The notes below the pieces were generated by a model. It made no database searches, was not told the origin of the DNA, and worked only from the letters and a program-made list of their open reading frames with translations. The position numbers and the translations under genes are program-made. DNA of 64,000 nt from NCBI RefSeq assembly GCF_037126465.1, contig NC_088201.1:225872016-225936015 (forward strand), given 5' to 3'. The DNA is from Ornithodoros turicata (taxonomy: Eukaryota > Arthropoda > Arachnida > Ixodida > Argasidae). Position 1 is the stretch's first letter; every line of letters starts with the position of its first letter. Shown here in pieces: positions 1 to 10,200 of this stretch.

Positions 1-2300
1 TGAAATTCAAACTTACAGTTAAGATGGCTTCTATGGCTGCACGTAGAGAAACAGATACTCATTGAACGATGCGACAGCACCAGAGGACACGTGTTTCGCC
101 GTGTTTGCGGCTCGTCGGCCCTGGGTAGCTGCGCATCGTTCGGGATTGGCGAACCAGGGGTCACTCAGCGAGCGATACACACCTGGGAGGGTGACCGAGC
201 ACTCCTCAATGCCACAGTGCAAGCCAGTGAATTATAAAGAGGGGGGGGAAGCCATTAAAAAAATAGGTAAATGATGCTAGACGTGTTTGAAATTCAAACT
301 TACAGGTAAGATGGCTTCTATGGCTGCACGTAGAGAAACAGATACTCATTGAACGATGCGACAGCACCAGAGGACACGTGTTTCGCCGTGTTTGCGGCTC
401 GTCGGCCCTGGATAGCTGCGCATCGTTCGGGATTGGCGAACCAGGGGTCACTCAGCGAGCGATACACACCTGGGAGGGTGACCGAGCACTCCTCAATGCC
501 ACAGTGCAAGCCAGTGAATTATAAAGAGGGGGGGGAAGCCATTAAAAAAATAGGTAAATGATGCTAGACGTGTTTGAAATTCAAACTTACAGTTAAGATG
601 GCTTCTATGGCTGCACGTAGAGAAACAGATACTCATTGAACGATGCGACAGCACCAGAGGACACGTGTTTCGCCGTGTTTGCGGCTCGTCGGCCCTGGGT
701 AGCTGCGCATCGTTCGGGATTGGCGAACCAGGGGTCACTCAGCGAGCGATACACACCTGGGAGGGTGACCGAGCACTCCTCAATGCCACAGTGCAAGCCA
801 GTGAATTATAAAGAGGGGGGGGAAGCCATTAAAAAAATAGGTAAATGATGCTAGACGTGTTTGAAATTCAAACTTACAGTTAAGATGGCTTCTATGGCTG
901 CACGTAGAGAAACAGATACTCATTGAACGATGCGACAGCACCAGAGGACACGTGTTTCGCCGTGTTTGCGGCTCGTCGGCCCTGGGTAGCTGCGCATCGT
1001 TCGGGATTGGCGAACCAGGGGTCACTCAGCGAGCGATACACACCTGGGAGGATGACCGAGCACTCCTCAATGCCACAGTGCAAGCCAGTGAATTATAAAG
1101 AGGGGGGGAAGCCATTAAAAAAATAGGTAAATGATGCTAGACGTGTTTGAAATTCAAACTTACAGTTAAGATGGCTTCTATGGCTGCACGTAGAGAAACA
1201 GGATACTCATTGAACGATGCGACAGCACCAGAGGACACGTGTTTCGCCGTGTTTGCGGCTCGTCGGCCCTGGGTAGCTGCGCATCGTTCGGGATTGGCGA
1301 ACCAGGGGTCACTCAGCGAGCGATACACACCTGGGAGGGTGACCGAGCACTCCTCAATGCCACAGTGCAAGCCAGTGAATTATAAAGAGGGGGGAAGCCA
1401 TTAAAAAAATAGGTAAATGATGCTAGACGTGTTTGAAATTCAAACTTACAGTTAAGATGGCTTCTATGGCTGCACGTAGAGAAACAGATACTCATTGAAC
1501 GATGCGACAGCACCAGAGGACACGTGTTTCGCCGTGTTTGCGGCTCGTCGGCCCTGGGTAGCTGCGCATCGTTCGGGATTGGCGAACCAGGGGTCACTCA
1601 GCGAGCGATACACACCTGGGAGGGTGACCGAGCACTCCTCAATGCCACAGTGCAAGCCAGTGAATTATAAAGAGGGGGGGGGAAGCCATTAAAAAAATAG
1701 GTAAATGATGCTAGACGTGTTTGAAATTCAAACTTACAGTTAAGATGGCTTCTATGGCTGCACGTAGAGAAACAGATACTCATTGAACGATGCGGCAGCA
1801 CCAGAGGACACGTGTTTCGCCGTGTTTGCGGCTCGTCGGCCCTGGGTAGCTGCGCATCGTTCGGGATTGGCGAACCAGGGGTCACTCAGCGAGCGATACA
1901 CACCTGGGAGGGTGACCGAGCACTCCTCAATGCCACAGTGCAAGCCAGTGAATTATAAAGAGGGGGGGGAAGCCATTAAAAAAATAGGTAAATGATGCTA
2001 GACGTGTTTGAAATTCAAACTGACAGTTAAGATGGCTTCTATGGCTGCACGTAGAGAAACAGATACTCATTGAACGATGCGACAGCACCAGAGGACACGT
2101 GTTTCGCCGTGTTTGCGGCTCGTCGGCCCTGGGTAGCTGCGCATCGTTCGGGATTGGCGAACCAGGGGTCACTCAGCGAGCGATACACACCTGGGAGGGT
2201 GACCGAGCACTCCTCAATGCCACAGTGCAAGCCAGTGAATTATAAAGAGGGGGGGGAAGCCATTAAAAAAATAGGTAAATGATGCTAGACGTGTTTGAAA
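1..2300 (-). repeat. Tandem array of 287-bp hammerhead-ribozyme monomers (8 copies)
   Basis: Eight head-to-tail copies repeat with a period of 286-288 bp and are nearly identical. Most length changes lie in a G run of about 7-9 (e.g. near 240-248) and an A run. On the minus strand each unit holds a 45-nt hammerhead fold at 80-124, 367-411, 654-698, 941-985, 1228-1272, 1513-1557, 1801-1845 and 2088-2132. In RNA sense a unit reads: ribozyme 3' strand, an ACGTGCAGCC box, a T-rich stretch, a TGGCTTGCACTG box, then the ribozyme 5' strand. The diverged relatives at 3779-4860 keep the same order. The ORFs seen on both strands simply repeat with the unit and are not genes. The array matches the description of animal retrozymes, which are non-coding retroelements; that family assignment is inference. 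Confidence 0.9.
80..124 (-). ncRNA. Hammerhead ribozyme, array copy 1 (U4-to-C variant)
   Basis: Read on the minus strand: stem I CCAGGG/CUCUGG, with one G-U pair; core CCGACGA; stem II GCCG/CGGC with loop CAAACA; then GAA; stem III ACA-CG-UGU; and a GUC cleavage triplet between 86 and 85. The family core is CUGANGA, so core position 4 is C instead of U. That change should lower or abolish cleavage. Beyond stem I, GAACGATGC and GCATCGTTC can pair and extend it, as in type I hammerheads that use a loop-loop contact. The same 45 nt recur in all eight array copies. Confidence 0.8.
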
Positions 2301-2490
2301 TTCAAACTTACAGTTAAGATGGCTTCTATGGCTGCACGTAGAGAAACAGATACTCAATGAACGATGCGACAGCACCAGAGGACACGTGTTTCGCACGGCG
2401 AGCCGCACGAGCCCGACGAGCCGCACGAGCCCGACGAGCCGCAAACACGGCAAAACACGTGTCCTCTGGTGCTGTCGCATCGTTCAATGA

Positions 2491-2544
<54 letters not shown>

Positions 2545-2735
2545 TCATGGAACGATGCGGCAGCACCAGAGGACACGTGTTTCGCCGTGTTTGCGGCTCG
2601 TAGGCCCTGGGTAGCTGCGCATCGTTCCGAATTGGCAAACCAGGTGTCACTCAGCGAGCGATATACACCTGGGAGGGTGACTGAGCACTCCTCAATGCCA
2701 CAGTGCAAGCCAGTGAATTGTAATGCAGGAAAAAA
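2296..2735 (-). repeat. Broken 287-bp units with foldback and (TA)n at the array edge
   Basis: The ninth unit runs normally to about 2393 and then changes to a CGAGCC/CGACGAGCCGCA repeat. This is followed by an inverted copy of its own start, so 2355-2395 pairs with 2452-2492. A (TA)n tract follows at 2492-2543, then most of another unit to 2735. The hammerhead in this last unit (2566-2610, minus) has G5 of the core changed to U and should be dead. Confidence 0.8.
2492..2543. repeat. (TA)n microsatellite
   Basis: About 26 uninterrupted TA dinucleotides sit between an inverted and a direct piece of the 287-bp unit. Confidence 0.95.
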
Positions 2736-2774
2736 AGCCATTAAAGAAATTTCTTTAATGGCTTTTTTCCTGCA
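2725..2774. repeat. Near-perfect 50-bp palindrome
   Basis: The unit end GCAGGAAAAAAAGCC is followed directly by its inverse, meeting at AAATTT. A second palindrome of the same unit end lies at 5422-5484. Head-to-head junctions of the family are therefore recurrent. Confidence 0.85.
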
Positions 2775-2785
2775 TTATATATATA

Positions 2786-3663
2786 CAGGGTGTCCCAGAA
2801 AACGTGTCATTCAATTATAATAAAAAAAACTACACCACCTAGAGTCATGCGGTCAATGGCATTTGTTCTTACTGGGTTTTTGCCACCTCCTCGTATGAAT
2901 GTCGTGTAAAGTAAGTTTAATTATGTAAATTTTTGTGACCTTAAGTCGGAGATTTGCCTAGTAAAGGTCACTTTTTTACCCCACCAATGTGAAGAACGTG
3001 TCTAATTTAGCCAAATTAGTGATAATTGACAGGGATATTCAGGGGCTATCCCATCGTAAAAAATAGCCGAACATCATGCTCTACAGAGGTCGCACAGAAT
3101 AGCGCACGATAAATTTTTCAGCGCAATCTTTGTCAGTCCGACGAAAGGAGGTTGGAAACCCAGCCCTCCCCGACATCGCAGAAAGAGATAAAACAGGCAC
3201 GGCTTATCACGTCCGACTTTCGCTTGGATAATGCTTTCCCTCTCCCAATTTTAGGAACTGCTACTTTTTCTACTATCACTCTGTGGGCTGGCTTCGGAAC
3301 CTCCTTTCGTCGCACTGAGACCGATTGCGCTCAAAAAGTCATCGCGCGCTACGGTCCGGTGCTGCGAAAATCATGATATTCGGCTATTTTTTCTGGTGGG
3401 ATAACTCGTGAATATCACTGTGAATTATCATGAATTTGAGTGAATTCGGCACGCTCTTCGTACTGGTGGGGTAAAAAAGTGACCTTTACTTGGCAAATTT
3501 CCGAGTTCAGTTCGCAAATATTTACATAATTAAACTTGGAGTACATGACATTCACATTAGGAGGTGGCAAAAACCTAACAAGAACAAATGCTGTTGACCG
3601 CATGATTCTAGGTGGCGTAGTTTTTTTATTATAATTCAATGACACGTTTTCTGGGACACCCTG
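2786..3663. mobile_element. 878-bp Tc1/mariner-type MITE with long terminal inverted repeats
   Basis: The ends read CAGGGTGTCCCAGAAAACG in inverted orientation and are flanked by TA on both sides (2784-2785 and 3664-3665). The inverted arms run about 350 bp, from 2786 to about 3135 and from about 3310 to 3663. They leave a spacer of roughly 170 bp, so the element can fold almost completely. No transposase is encoded. A TA duplication and this terminal motif are typical of Tc1/mariner-derived MITEs. Confidence 0.85.
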
Positions 3664-3689
3664 TATAATGCAGGAAAAAAGAAAATAAA

Positions 3690-3698
3690 CATAAATAA

Positions 3699-3742
<44 letters not shown>

Positions 3743-3775
3743 TTGCCTGTTTATATATATATGTGTTTACATCTG
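3690..3775. repeat. (AT)n and (TG)n microsatellites
   Basis: An AT tract runs into a TG tract and then a second short AT tract, between the MITE and the next hammerhead-family unit. Confidence 0.9.
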
Positions 3776-3778
3776 CCT

Positions 3779-4017
3779 CACGTGCAGCCATGGAGCATTA
3801 GCTCACCTTTATATTTGTATCTGTACTTACTCGCTTTGCACTGCGGCCGCCAGAGGTGTTGCTAACACCCCGCAACATTGATGTCTTGCAGAGACACAGT
3901 GTTTGTGCCGACCCAAGAGCGTGTCACATTCCTGCGCTGTGCCGATGAGAGCCAACTAGCTCGAAACGGCCGTCCACAGCTGGGATTGTGGCACGCTTGA
4001 CTTGTAAAAATATACCT
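3779..4017 (+). repeat. Diverged hammerhead-family monomer, subfamily 2
   Basis: This 239-bp plus-strand unit starts at the ACGTGCAGCC box. It continues through an AT-rich stretch and a GCTTTGCACTGCGGCC box (near 3833) to the ribozyme at 3936-3980. A second partial copy with the same start follows at 4018-4139 and ends before the ribozyme. Confidence 0.75.
3936..3980 (+). ncRNA. Hammerhead ribozyme, subfamily 2 (U4-to-C)
   Basis: Stem I GCUGUG/CACAGC is six perfect pairs. The core is CCGAUGA. Stem II is GAGC/GCUC with loop CAACUA, followed by GAA. Stem III is ACG-GC-CGU, and the cleavage triplet is GUC between 3974 and 3975. Only core position 4 (C for U) departs from consensus. Flanking GCGTG and CACGC can extend stem I. 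Stem sequences differ from the other subfamilies while pairing is kept. Confidence 0.8.
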
Positions 4018-4139
4018 CACGTGCAGTCATGGAGCATTAGCTCATTTTTATATTTGTGTCTGTACTTACTGGCTTTGCACTGCGGCCGCCAGAGGTGTTG
4101 CTAACACCCTGCAACATTGATGTCTTGCAGAGACACAGA
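4018..4139 (+). repeat. Partial subfamily-2 monomer
   Basis: This is a direct copy of 3779-3900 with about a dozen changes. It breaks off at GACACAGAG, before the hammerhead, and joins a different monomer type. Confidence 0.7.
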
Positions 4140-4345
4140 GCTCCGGCTATTTTTTTCCTTGTATACTTCACTGGCTTTGCACTGGACTTTCAGTGAGTGA
4201 GTTATCTCACCCTGACGGGAGGAATCACGTGTTACGTGACCTTCTGACGCCATTCACTCAAACGTTGCCTGCCTGCGTACTGTTGATGAGGCCCAACAAG
4301 GCCGAAACAGCTATCCAGTACTGGCATGGCGACGTTTGAGTTACA
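4140..4345 (+). repeat. Hammerhead-family monomer, subfamily 3
   Basis: The unit carries the TGGCTTTGCACTG box near 4169 and a ribozyme at 4277-4321. Outer arms CTCAAACGT (4257-4265) and ACGTTTGAG pair to extend stem I. A (TA)n tract follows at about 4347-4368. Confidence 0.7.
4277..4321 (+). ncRNA. Hammerhead ribozyme, subfamily 3 (C3-to-U, decayed stem III)
   Basis: Stem I GUACUG/CAGUAC pairs perfectly. The core is UUGAUGA, so position 3 is U. Stem II is GGCC/GGCC with loop CAACAA, followed by GAA. Stem III is ACA-GC-UAU with one C-A mismatch, and the triplet is AUC. The stem III differences from 3936-3980 are all C-to-T or G-to-A, as expected from CpG decay. Probably inactive. Confidence 0.7.
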
Positions 4346-4372
4346 AATATATATATATATATATATACGATC

Positions 4373-4857
4373 TTGGGTCGGCACAACAGTGCGTCTCGGC
4401 GAGACGTCAATGTTCCACGGTGACGACGCCACCTGTGGAGGCCGCAGTGCAAGCCAGCAAGTACATATAAAAAGTAAAAAAATAGCCGAAGCTCTGTAGC
4501 TGCACGTTGAGCATATGTTTACAATTTGATCGTGCACTCCCAGCCAAGGACAGCTGTTTCGCTCTACTTGGAGCTCGTCAGCCTGGCGTAGGGAAGTGAC
4601 ACGATCTTGTGTCGGCACAACACGATGGGTGCACGCTTGGGTGCACGATCAAATTGTAAGCATATGCTCAACGTGCAGCTACAGAGCTTCGGCTATTTTT
4701 TTACTTTTTATATGTACTTGCTGGCTTGCACTGCGGCCTACACAGGTGGCGTCGTCACCGTGGAACATTGACGTCTCGCCGAGACGCACTGTTGTGCCGA
4801 CCCAAGATCGTGTCACAAGATCGTGTCGTGTGGAGGCCGCCGTCGGAAAATAGGCCA
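4373..4857. repeat. Inverted pair of hammerhead-family monomers
   Basis: 4373-4540 and about 4645-4817 are inverted copies, around 95 percent alike by eye. The left arm in minus orientation carries the intact ribozyme at 4543-4587. The right arm stops before its own ribozyme. Both hold the ACGTGCAGCTACAGAGC and GGCTTGCACTGCGGCC boxes. Confidence 0.8.
4543..4587 (-). ncRNA. Canonical hammerhead ribozyme (complete core)
   Basis: On the minus strand every conserved core base is present. Stem I is GCCAGG/CUUGGC (one G-U pair). The core is CUGACGA. Stem II is GCUC/GAGC with loop CAAGUA, followed by GAA. Stem III is ACA-GC-UGU, and the cleavage triplet is GUC between 4549 and 4548. Outer arms GATCGTG (4528-4534) and CACGATC (about 4599-4605) extend stem I. 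This is type I topology with a minimal stem III, as in newt and cave-cricket satellites and animal retrozymes. Of all copies in the window, this one and 5259-5303 are the most likely to self-cleave. Confidence 0.9.
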
Positions 4858-5148
4858 TTAAAGAAATAAGCAAATTGCGCTAGACGTGTTTGAAATTCAA
4901 ACTTACAGATGAAGATGGCTTCTATGGCTGCACGTAGAGAAACAGATACACATGGAACGATGCGACAGCACCAGAGGACACGTGTTGCGCCGTGTTTGCG
5001 GCTCTTCAGCCCTGGGTAGCTGCGCATCGTTCGGGATTGGCAAACCAGGGGTCACTCAGTGAGCGATATACACCTGGGAGGGTGACTGAGCACTCCTCAA
5101 TGCCACAGTGCAAGCCAGTGAATTATAAAGAGGGGGGAAAAGCCATTA
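4858..5148 (-). repeat. 287-bp-type monomer with dead ribozyme
   Basis: This unit is homologous to the array at 1-2300. Its hammerhead (4971-5015, minus) has a good CUGAAGA core and intact stems, but GAA is changed to GCA, which removes an essential adenine. Confidence 0.8.
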
Positions 5149-5440
5149 AAAAAATAAGTAAATGATGCTAGACGTGTTTGAAATTCAAACTTACAAATTA
5201 AGATGGCTTCTATTGATGCACGTAGAGGAACAGATACTCATGGAACGATGCGACAGCACCAGAGGACACGTGTTTCGCCGTGTTTGCGGCTCGTCAGCCC
5301 TGGGTAGCTGCGCATCGTTCGGGATTGGCAAACCTGGGGTCACTCAGCGAGCGATATACACCTGGGAGGGTGACTGAGCACGCCTCAATGCCACAGTGCA
5401 CGCCAGTGAATTATAAAGAGCGGGAAAAAGCCATTACAGA
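5149..5440 (-). repeat. 287-bp-type monomer with intact ribozyme
   Basis: Head-to-tail with the preceding unit. It ends in a palindromic junction (5422-5484) formed by the unit end AGCCATTACAGAAATAAG and its inverse. Confidence 0.8.
5259..5303 (-). ncRNA. Canonical hammerhead ribozyme, 287-bp subfamily
   Basis: Stem I is CCAGGG/CUCUGG, core CUGACGA, stem II GCCG/CGGC with loop CAAACA, then GAA, stem III ACA-CG-UGU, and triplet GUC. It differs from the eight array copies exactly at core position 4, where this copy keeps U. It is the functional-looking version of the array's ribozyme. Confidence 0.88.
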
Positions 5441-5486
5441 AATAAGTAAATGAACGTCATTTACTTATTTCTGTAATGGTTTTTTA

Positions 5487-5504
5487 CCTCTCTCTCTCTC
5501 TCTC

Positions 5505-5536
<32 letters not shown>

Positions 5537-5586
5537 AGTTGAAATAAACGCATGCGGTTGACCACGAAAATCTTCATTGAATACCT

Positions 5587-5620
<34 letters not shown>

Positions 5621-5748
5621 GCTACAAAATTTAGGTTCGAACGACCAGGATGTTGAATATAGATAGGGGAGAATAACTTCCCCTACTCCCTACTTCAGTC
5701 TCTGGTGTCTTTTCTCCCCTATATATATATATATATATATATATATTT
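5487..5748. repeat. (TC)n and three (TA)n microsatellites
   Basis: A TC tract at about 5488-5505 precedes a TA tract to 5536. Further TA tracts lie near 5589-5619 and 5719-5746. Between the last two, ATAGGGGAGAA and TTCTCCCCTAT form an 11-bp stem. Confidence 0.85.
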
Positions 5749-7131
5749 GCGACGCCGAAATACTGAAGCGGCCCATTCACCTCAGTCGTAAGAGACCGAA
5801 TGGATATATTTTTCCTCCAGGTTGCCGACCCACAATGCGCATGAACCTTTAAAACGTCATTCCCAACCCTTTAAATACAATGCCAAAGGTGAGAACGGTG
5901 CACATAAGAAGAACAGCCTCTGTTCAAAATGTTGGCGGCTGTCGTCCTGAGGCAATTCCCTTCACATTAATTTATAGGGGCTTTCGGCAAAAGTGAGATA
6001 GCAGAATGGGAAGTCATACGCGATAAATTATGCAACATGTATAAAATCCTGCGTGTTCCATGCTCTTAGTGTGTCCTTAAATGAGGATAATCTCCCATTC
6101 TGAGGTCTCACTTTCCTCGGAAGTCCTTAATTAATGAGTCAATTAATTTTAAATGATTATTCATTTGGTAATTACACAATCTCTTCGAGAGGATGTCTCC
6201 ATGGCCGTGTAACGCCACTGCAAAAGCACCACCTATGCTGCTGTAATTCGGTTTGAGAAAACCCTGGTAAAAAAAACACTCTATAGACAAGGATGCGTGG
6301 AACAGACATGCAAGAAAGACTGAGAAAGATACGACAGAAGGACGAACAGGAAGCAGCATCAAAGAAATTAAGAGGTAAAGAAGGCACTTGAAAGCAAGTT
6401 GAATGAAAACAGAGGTGCCACTCATACCATTACCCGTTTTGAAACTTGACAAGTGCTTCTCCAACAAGGCGTTTTCTTTCCCCAGGTTCAAAAGTTAGTC
6501 TAACAGCAATTTCCGTACAAAATGGCGGGACATAAACAATTGAAGGTTATTTTTACACAACTTAGGCGGAGAAGTATATTTTAGGAATATTCTTTGTGCG
6601 ACGACCTCCCCTTTGCATTGGACATTGTGATGTTTCCCATACACAGAGAAATCAGCAAAAATAAGGAACTGAATATGCGACATCTGTTTGCACAAGGGAC
6701 AGAATGTGAGAACGTACGACAAATTCTATGGTCACCGAAAAAGACGATAGAACAGTACTCCTACAGAGAACATGTATTTCTAAGGCGCAAAGTATCAATT
6801 GATAAACGAGAAATTAGTAAATCAGTACGTGGTTAAGACTCAAGGCACTGGCTATCTCGTCAAACACGACAAAAAGTAACCTCGAGACACTGCAGGAGGG
6901 ACAGACAAAATTGATAATTGATTGTTTGTTTCCTGTTCTTTGGGTTTACTCTTCGTCGTAGTAAATCAGATTAATGCGTCTGGACTTCCACTGAACGCAA
7001 CCACGTCCGACAGCTTCATATAATTTTCTCTGTGGTTCGATATCGTGATTGGGATTTGAGTAAATTAATTACTGGCGTTTTGCGCAAACTGCTGTACGAA
7101 TTCATTATTGTGACACGGTAAAAAAAAAGTC
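5749..7131. other. Intergenic stretch with no supported gene
   Basis: AT-rich sequence. A 127-codon minus-strand open frame (6108-6491) has two hydrophobic runs but no recognisable family, signal or splice context. It is not called as a gene. Confidence 0.5.
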
Positions 7132-7151
7132 TTGCTAATTGGTGTAGTCAT

Positions 7152-7184
7152 TATAAATAATGACATTCCCAGGTTTTCCGATCA
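7152..7184 (+). promoter_or_regulatory. TATA box and initiator of the secreted-protein gene
   Basis: TATAAATA at 7152-7159 is followed by an arthropod-like initiator (ATCATC, 7181-7186). This puts the start site near 7184, about 32 bp from the TATA box. The implied 5' leader before the ATG at 7207 is about 23 nt. Confidence 0.5.
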
Positions 7185-7206
7185 TCAAGCAACAAGAACG
7201 CTGAAG

Positions 7207-10200
7207 ATGCTTCGAGTGGTGGCTTTCGTTACTGCCTGCTGTTTTGTGGCAACAGCGCGTGCCGAAGACGGCGAGTGTCCAGGGGAGTTCCCAGATCCAG
7301 AGAAAGTATGTCAGCGACATGTTGCTTGCCTCAGACTTTAGTGGCTTTTAATCAAGAACAGGTGTTTAAGAAGACCAGCTATTTTTCTGTCGTTTGTGTC
7401 TTTGTGCAACCTGCTATGTTTCAGACTTCGAATCCGATTCCTCTCTATTTCTATTCCTCTATAATTTAGAATATTGGTGAACCCTACGAATCTGGAGTAT
7501 ATGCGCTGAGGAAAACGACGAATGATGATGAGGAACGCTGTTTTTTCGTGTCACCACCCACTAACTCTGGGCCTGCACAGTATGTGTGGGGGCACAAGGA
7601 ATGCCCTAGAACAAAGGAGTGCCAATGGTGAGTACCGATGGCGTACAAGTTATTTTTAGTTGACGCGTGGTTAGTGATACAAATGGAATATGTCCGCAAG
7701 AAAGAAGGAAGAAGCTATATGTAGGACACCGCAGTTTTTGGCGTCTTTTAACAGTACAGTTTATGAGGATTCCCCCAGCAACTCCTACACTTAAAATTAG
7801 GCCTGTCCTTAAACACAGTGGAAATACAGCATCGAAGATACTGGGGTAACAGCGAAATTTATTACTTCATTAAAATAACACGGCTGATCCGTTGACACAT
7901 TCCCAGGCGAAAGGTCACGGCTTCAAACTTAGAACGGCATGACCACCTCTGGCAAAGATGGTCGCAGCTGTCGAAGACGGTTTAAGACACCTGGATTCCA
8001 GCATTCAAGAACAAGTAAGACTGAAAGCGATTGGAATTATGTCAAAAATCCAAAAACAGCAATGTCACAACATAACCAGGGAAGAGTATAAAGCACTTTG
8101 AAGCCTCCAGGAAGAACCGAAGATGGCCATTCTACCTGCAGACAAGGGAAACTCAACGGTCGTCCTAGACCGGCAGGACTACGATGGCAAAAGCCGAGAC
8201 CTCCTTGACAACAGTACGTGTGAAAAGCTCGGAAAAGACCCGACATCGCAAATTCAGACTAAGCTTAATAAGGTACTTGCTGATATATTCAAGAAATGCC
8301 CAGATCCAAGAGCCCTCTACCTACGACTTATCCACAGGAACGGTAACGCGCCAAGTTTCTATGGTCTCCCTAAGATCCACAAGCCCGGTATCCCCCTTCG
8401 CCCCATTGTAGAATTCAGATCGTCCCCTCTTCGGGCGTTATCTTGCTACCTACACAAGGTTTTATCCCCGCTCACCGGTAACACCCCAACTCATGTACGA
8501 AACTCTGCCCACTTCGTGGAGCGCGTCGTGCCACTCACCATCAGCGCTGACGAGTGCCTCGTTTCGTTCGACGTTGTGCCTCTCTTCACGAACTTGCCGG
8601 TCCCACTGGCAGTGGACGCTGCCAGGATGGTACTCGAGAGGGACAACGACGTCGCGACTAGAACCAACCTCAGCGTTCACGAACTGTGCCGCCTCCTAGA
8701 TTTCTGCCTCAGCGGAACATACTTCTCATTCAACAGAGAGTACTACAAGCAGACTACCGGAACAGCAATAGGTGCGTCAATATCGGTAACCGCAGCGATA
8801 TCATAGTTCCCATTATTTATTTTACCCTATCACGTAGGATTACCATTTACGACTGCCATAGTATACGGCCGTTATATTTCCTTCTTCTGTTTCAACTAGG
8901 AAGATCAGTCACAACAACAACGACTTTGTTTCAATTGTGATATTTGATTGTTTAATCCAGTAAGACCTCTTCTTGCACCTGAAAGCCACCCCTGAAGCGT
9001 GAATAATAGCGTGGTATCTTTCCGTAGCCTGCCTACTGTATGGCTGGATAACTTGTACGTGCGAGAGAAATATAAATACATGTACGTTCTCACATTGCCA
9101 CACAAAGCTTTGCGTAGGATTCACATAATCCGCATTTTGACATAGTAATTCACGTATTCCCCAATCTCCACTGTAGCCAGAATCACTTGAGCGCTGTTCC
9201 TTGCCAAAGGGTTACTCAAATTTCGGCGAGCATTCGCTAAAAGCCACAAAGCGCTTGCTTTTGTACCCGAAAACGCATGCTGACGGTTGATCAGGAGTGC
9301 TTCAAAGATTACAGTGCTGATTACAAGGTAATGTATTAGGGCTACTCACGGCTAAAAGAATAGGTCGACAAAGAAAACGCTTCATACGGACTTTTTCTTT
9401 TATTTAATGTAGAACATAGGCACATGAATGTTACGCGCATCGCGTTCGCACTGGACGCTCTTTGAAAAATCATAAGTGCGTGGCCCAGTTCAAATGGGGC
9501 GCAAAAGCTACTTTGGCATTGTAATATGTTAGTGTAGAATGACGTGAGCTAGCATCCTCTACCGAACCGTAAGCATGTTACCCCATGACACGGACAGCAA
9601 CAACAAACATACACAATGATGTGCCTGTTATAACCTACAGGTCCACGTCGTGCAGGGTTTTGAGAACCGCCATATGTGTGTGCTATAGTGATGCTTCATT
9701 GAAAATCATTCAAATACCACTGTGTAAAGACGTGAATGCACTGCTCCTAGTCGACTGCCCCTCGAGTGCTACGCTTGTATCACCGTCGTCGGCTAAATTC
9801 TAGAGGACAAATGGAAAGAGGGAAAAACGGATCAGTTGATTTCTTAGCGTTTCTTACAAATGACATTTGACAGTATAATATATCCCTTCAATTGCAAGAT
9901 AAGAGGTGAAACACAACAGAGGATGTGAACTTATGCGAGCTGTTGTAAGTATCAATTAGTTAGCTGAGTAGCAGCAAGAAGAAGCCCATTGCATCTCTCG
10001 TTCGCCGACAGTTTTGTTGTTCAACCAGGACCTGCCTATTCTTCCCTAGCAGAAACCGATCCGTTGTAGTTTCATACAACACTATAAGATGACGACACAA
10101 TCTGCGCAGTAATACGGTGGAAATGAACACCACTGTTTGGGAATTATGATACGAGTTATATTATGGATCGAAGTGCTGTGAACACTGACACCAGTGTTTC

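Noticed and set aside
1..2300. Repeated 63-95-codon ORFs on both strands
   Set aside because: They recur with the 287-bp unit, overlap on opposite strands, and overlie a structured RNA. There is no codon evidence of selection.
1..2300. CRISPR-like array
   Set aside because: Units are 287 bp and contiguous without unique spacers; the host is eukaryotic.
6108..6491. 127-codon minus-strand ORF with hydrophobic runs
   Set aside because: No signal peptide, family motif or splice context; it lies in AT-rich intergenic sequence.
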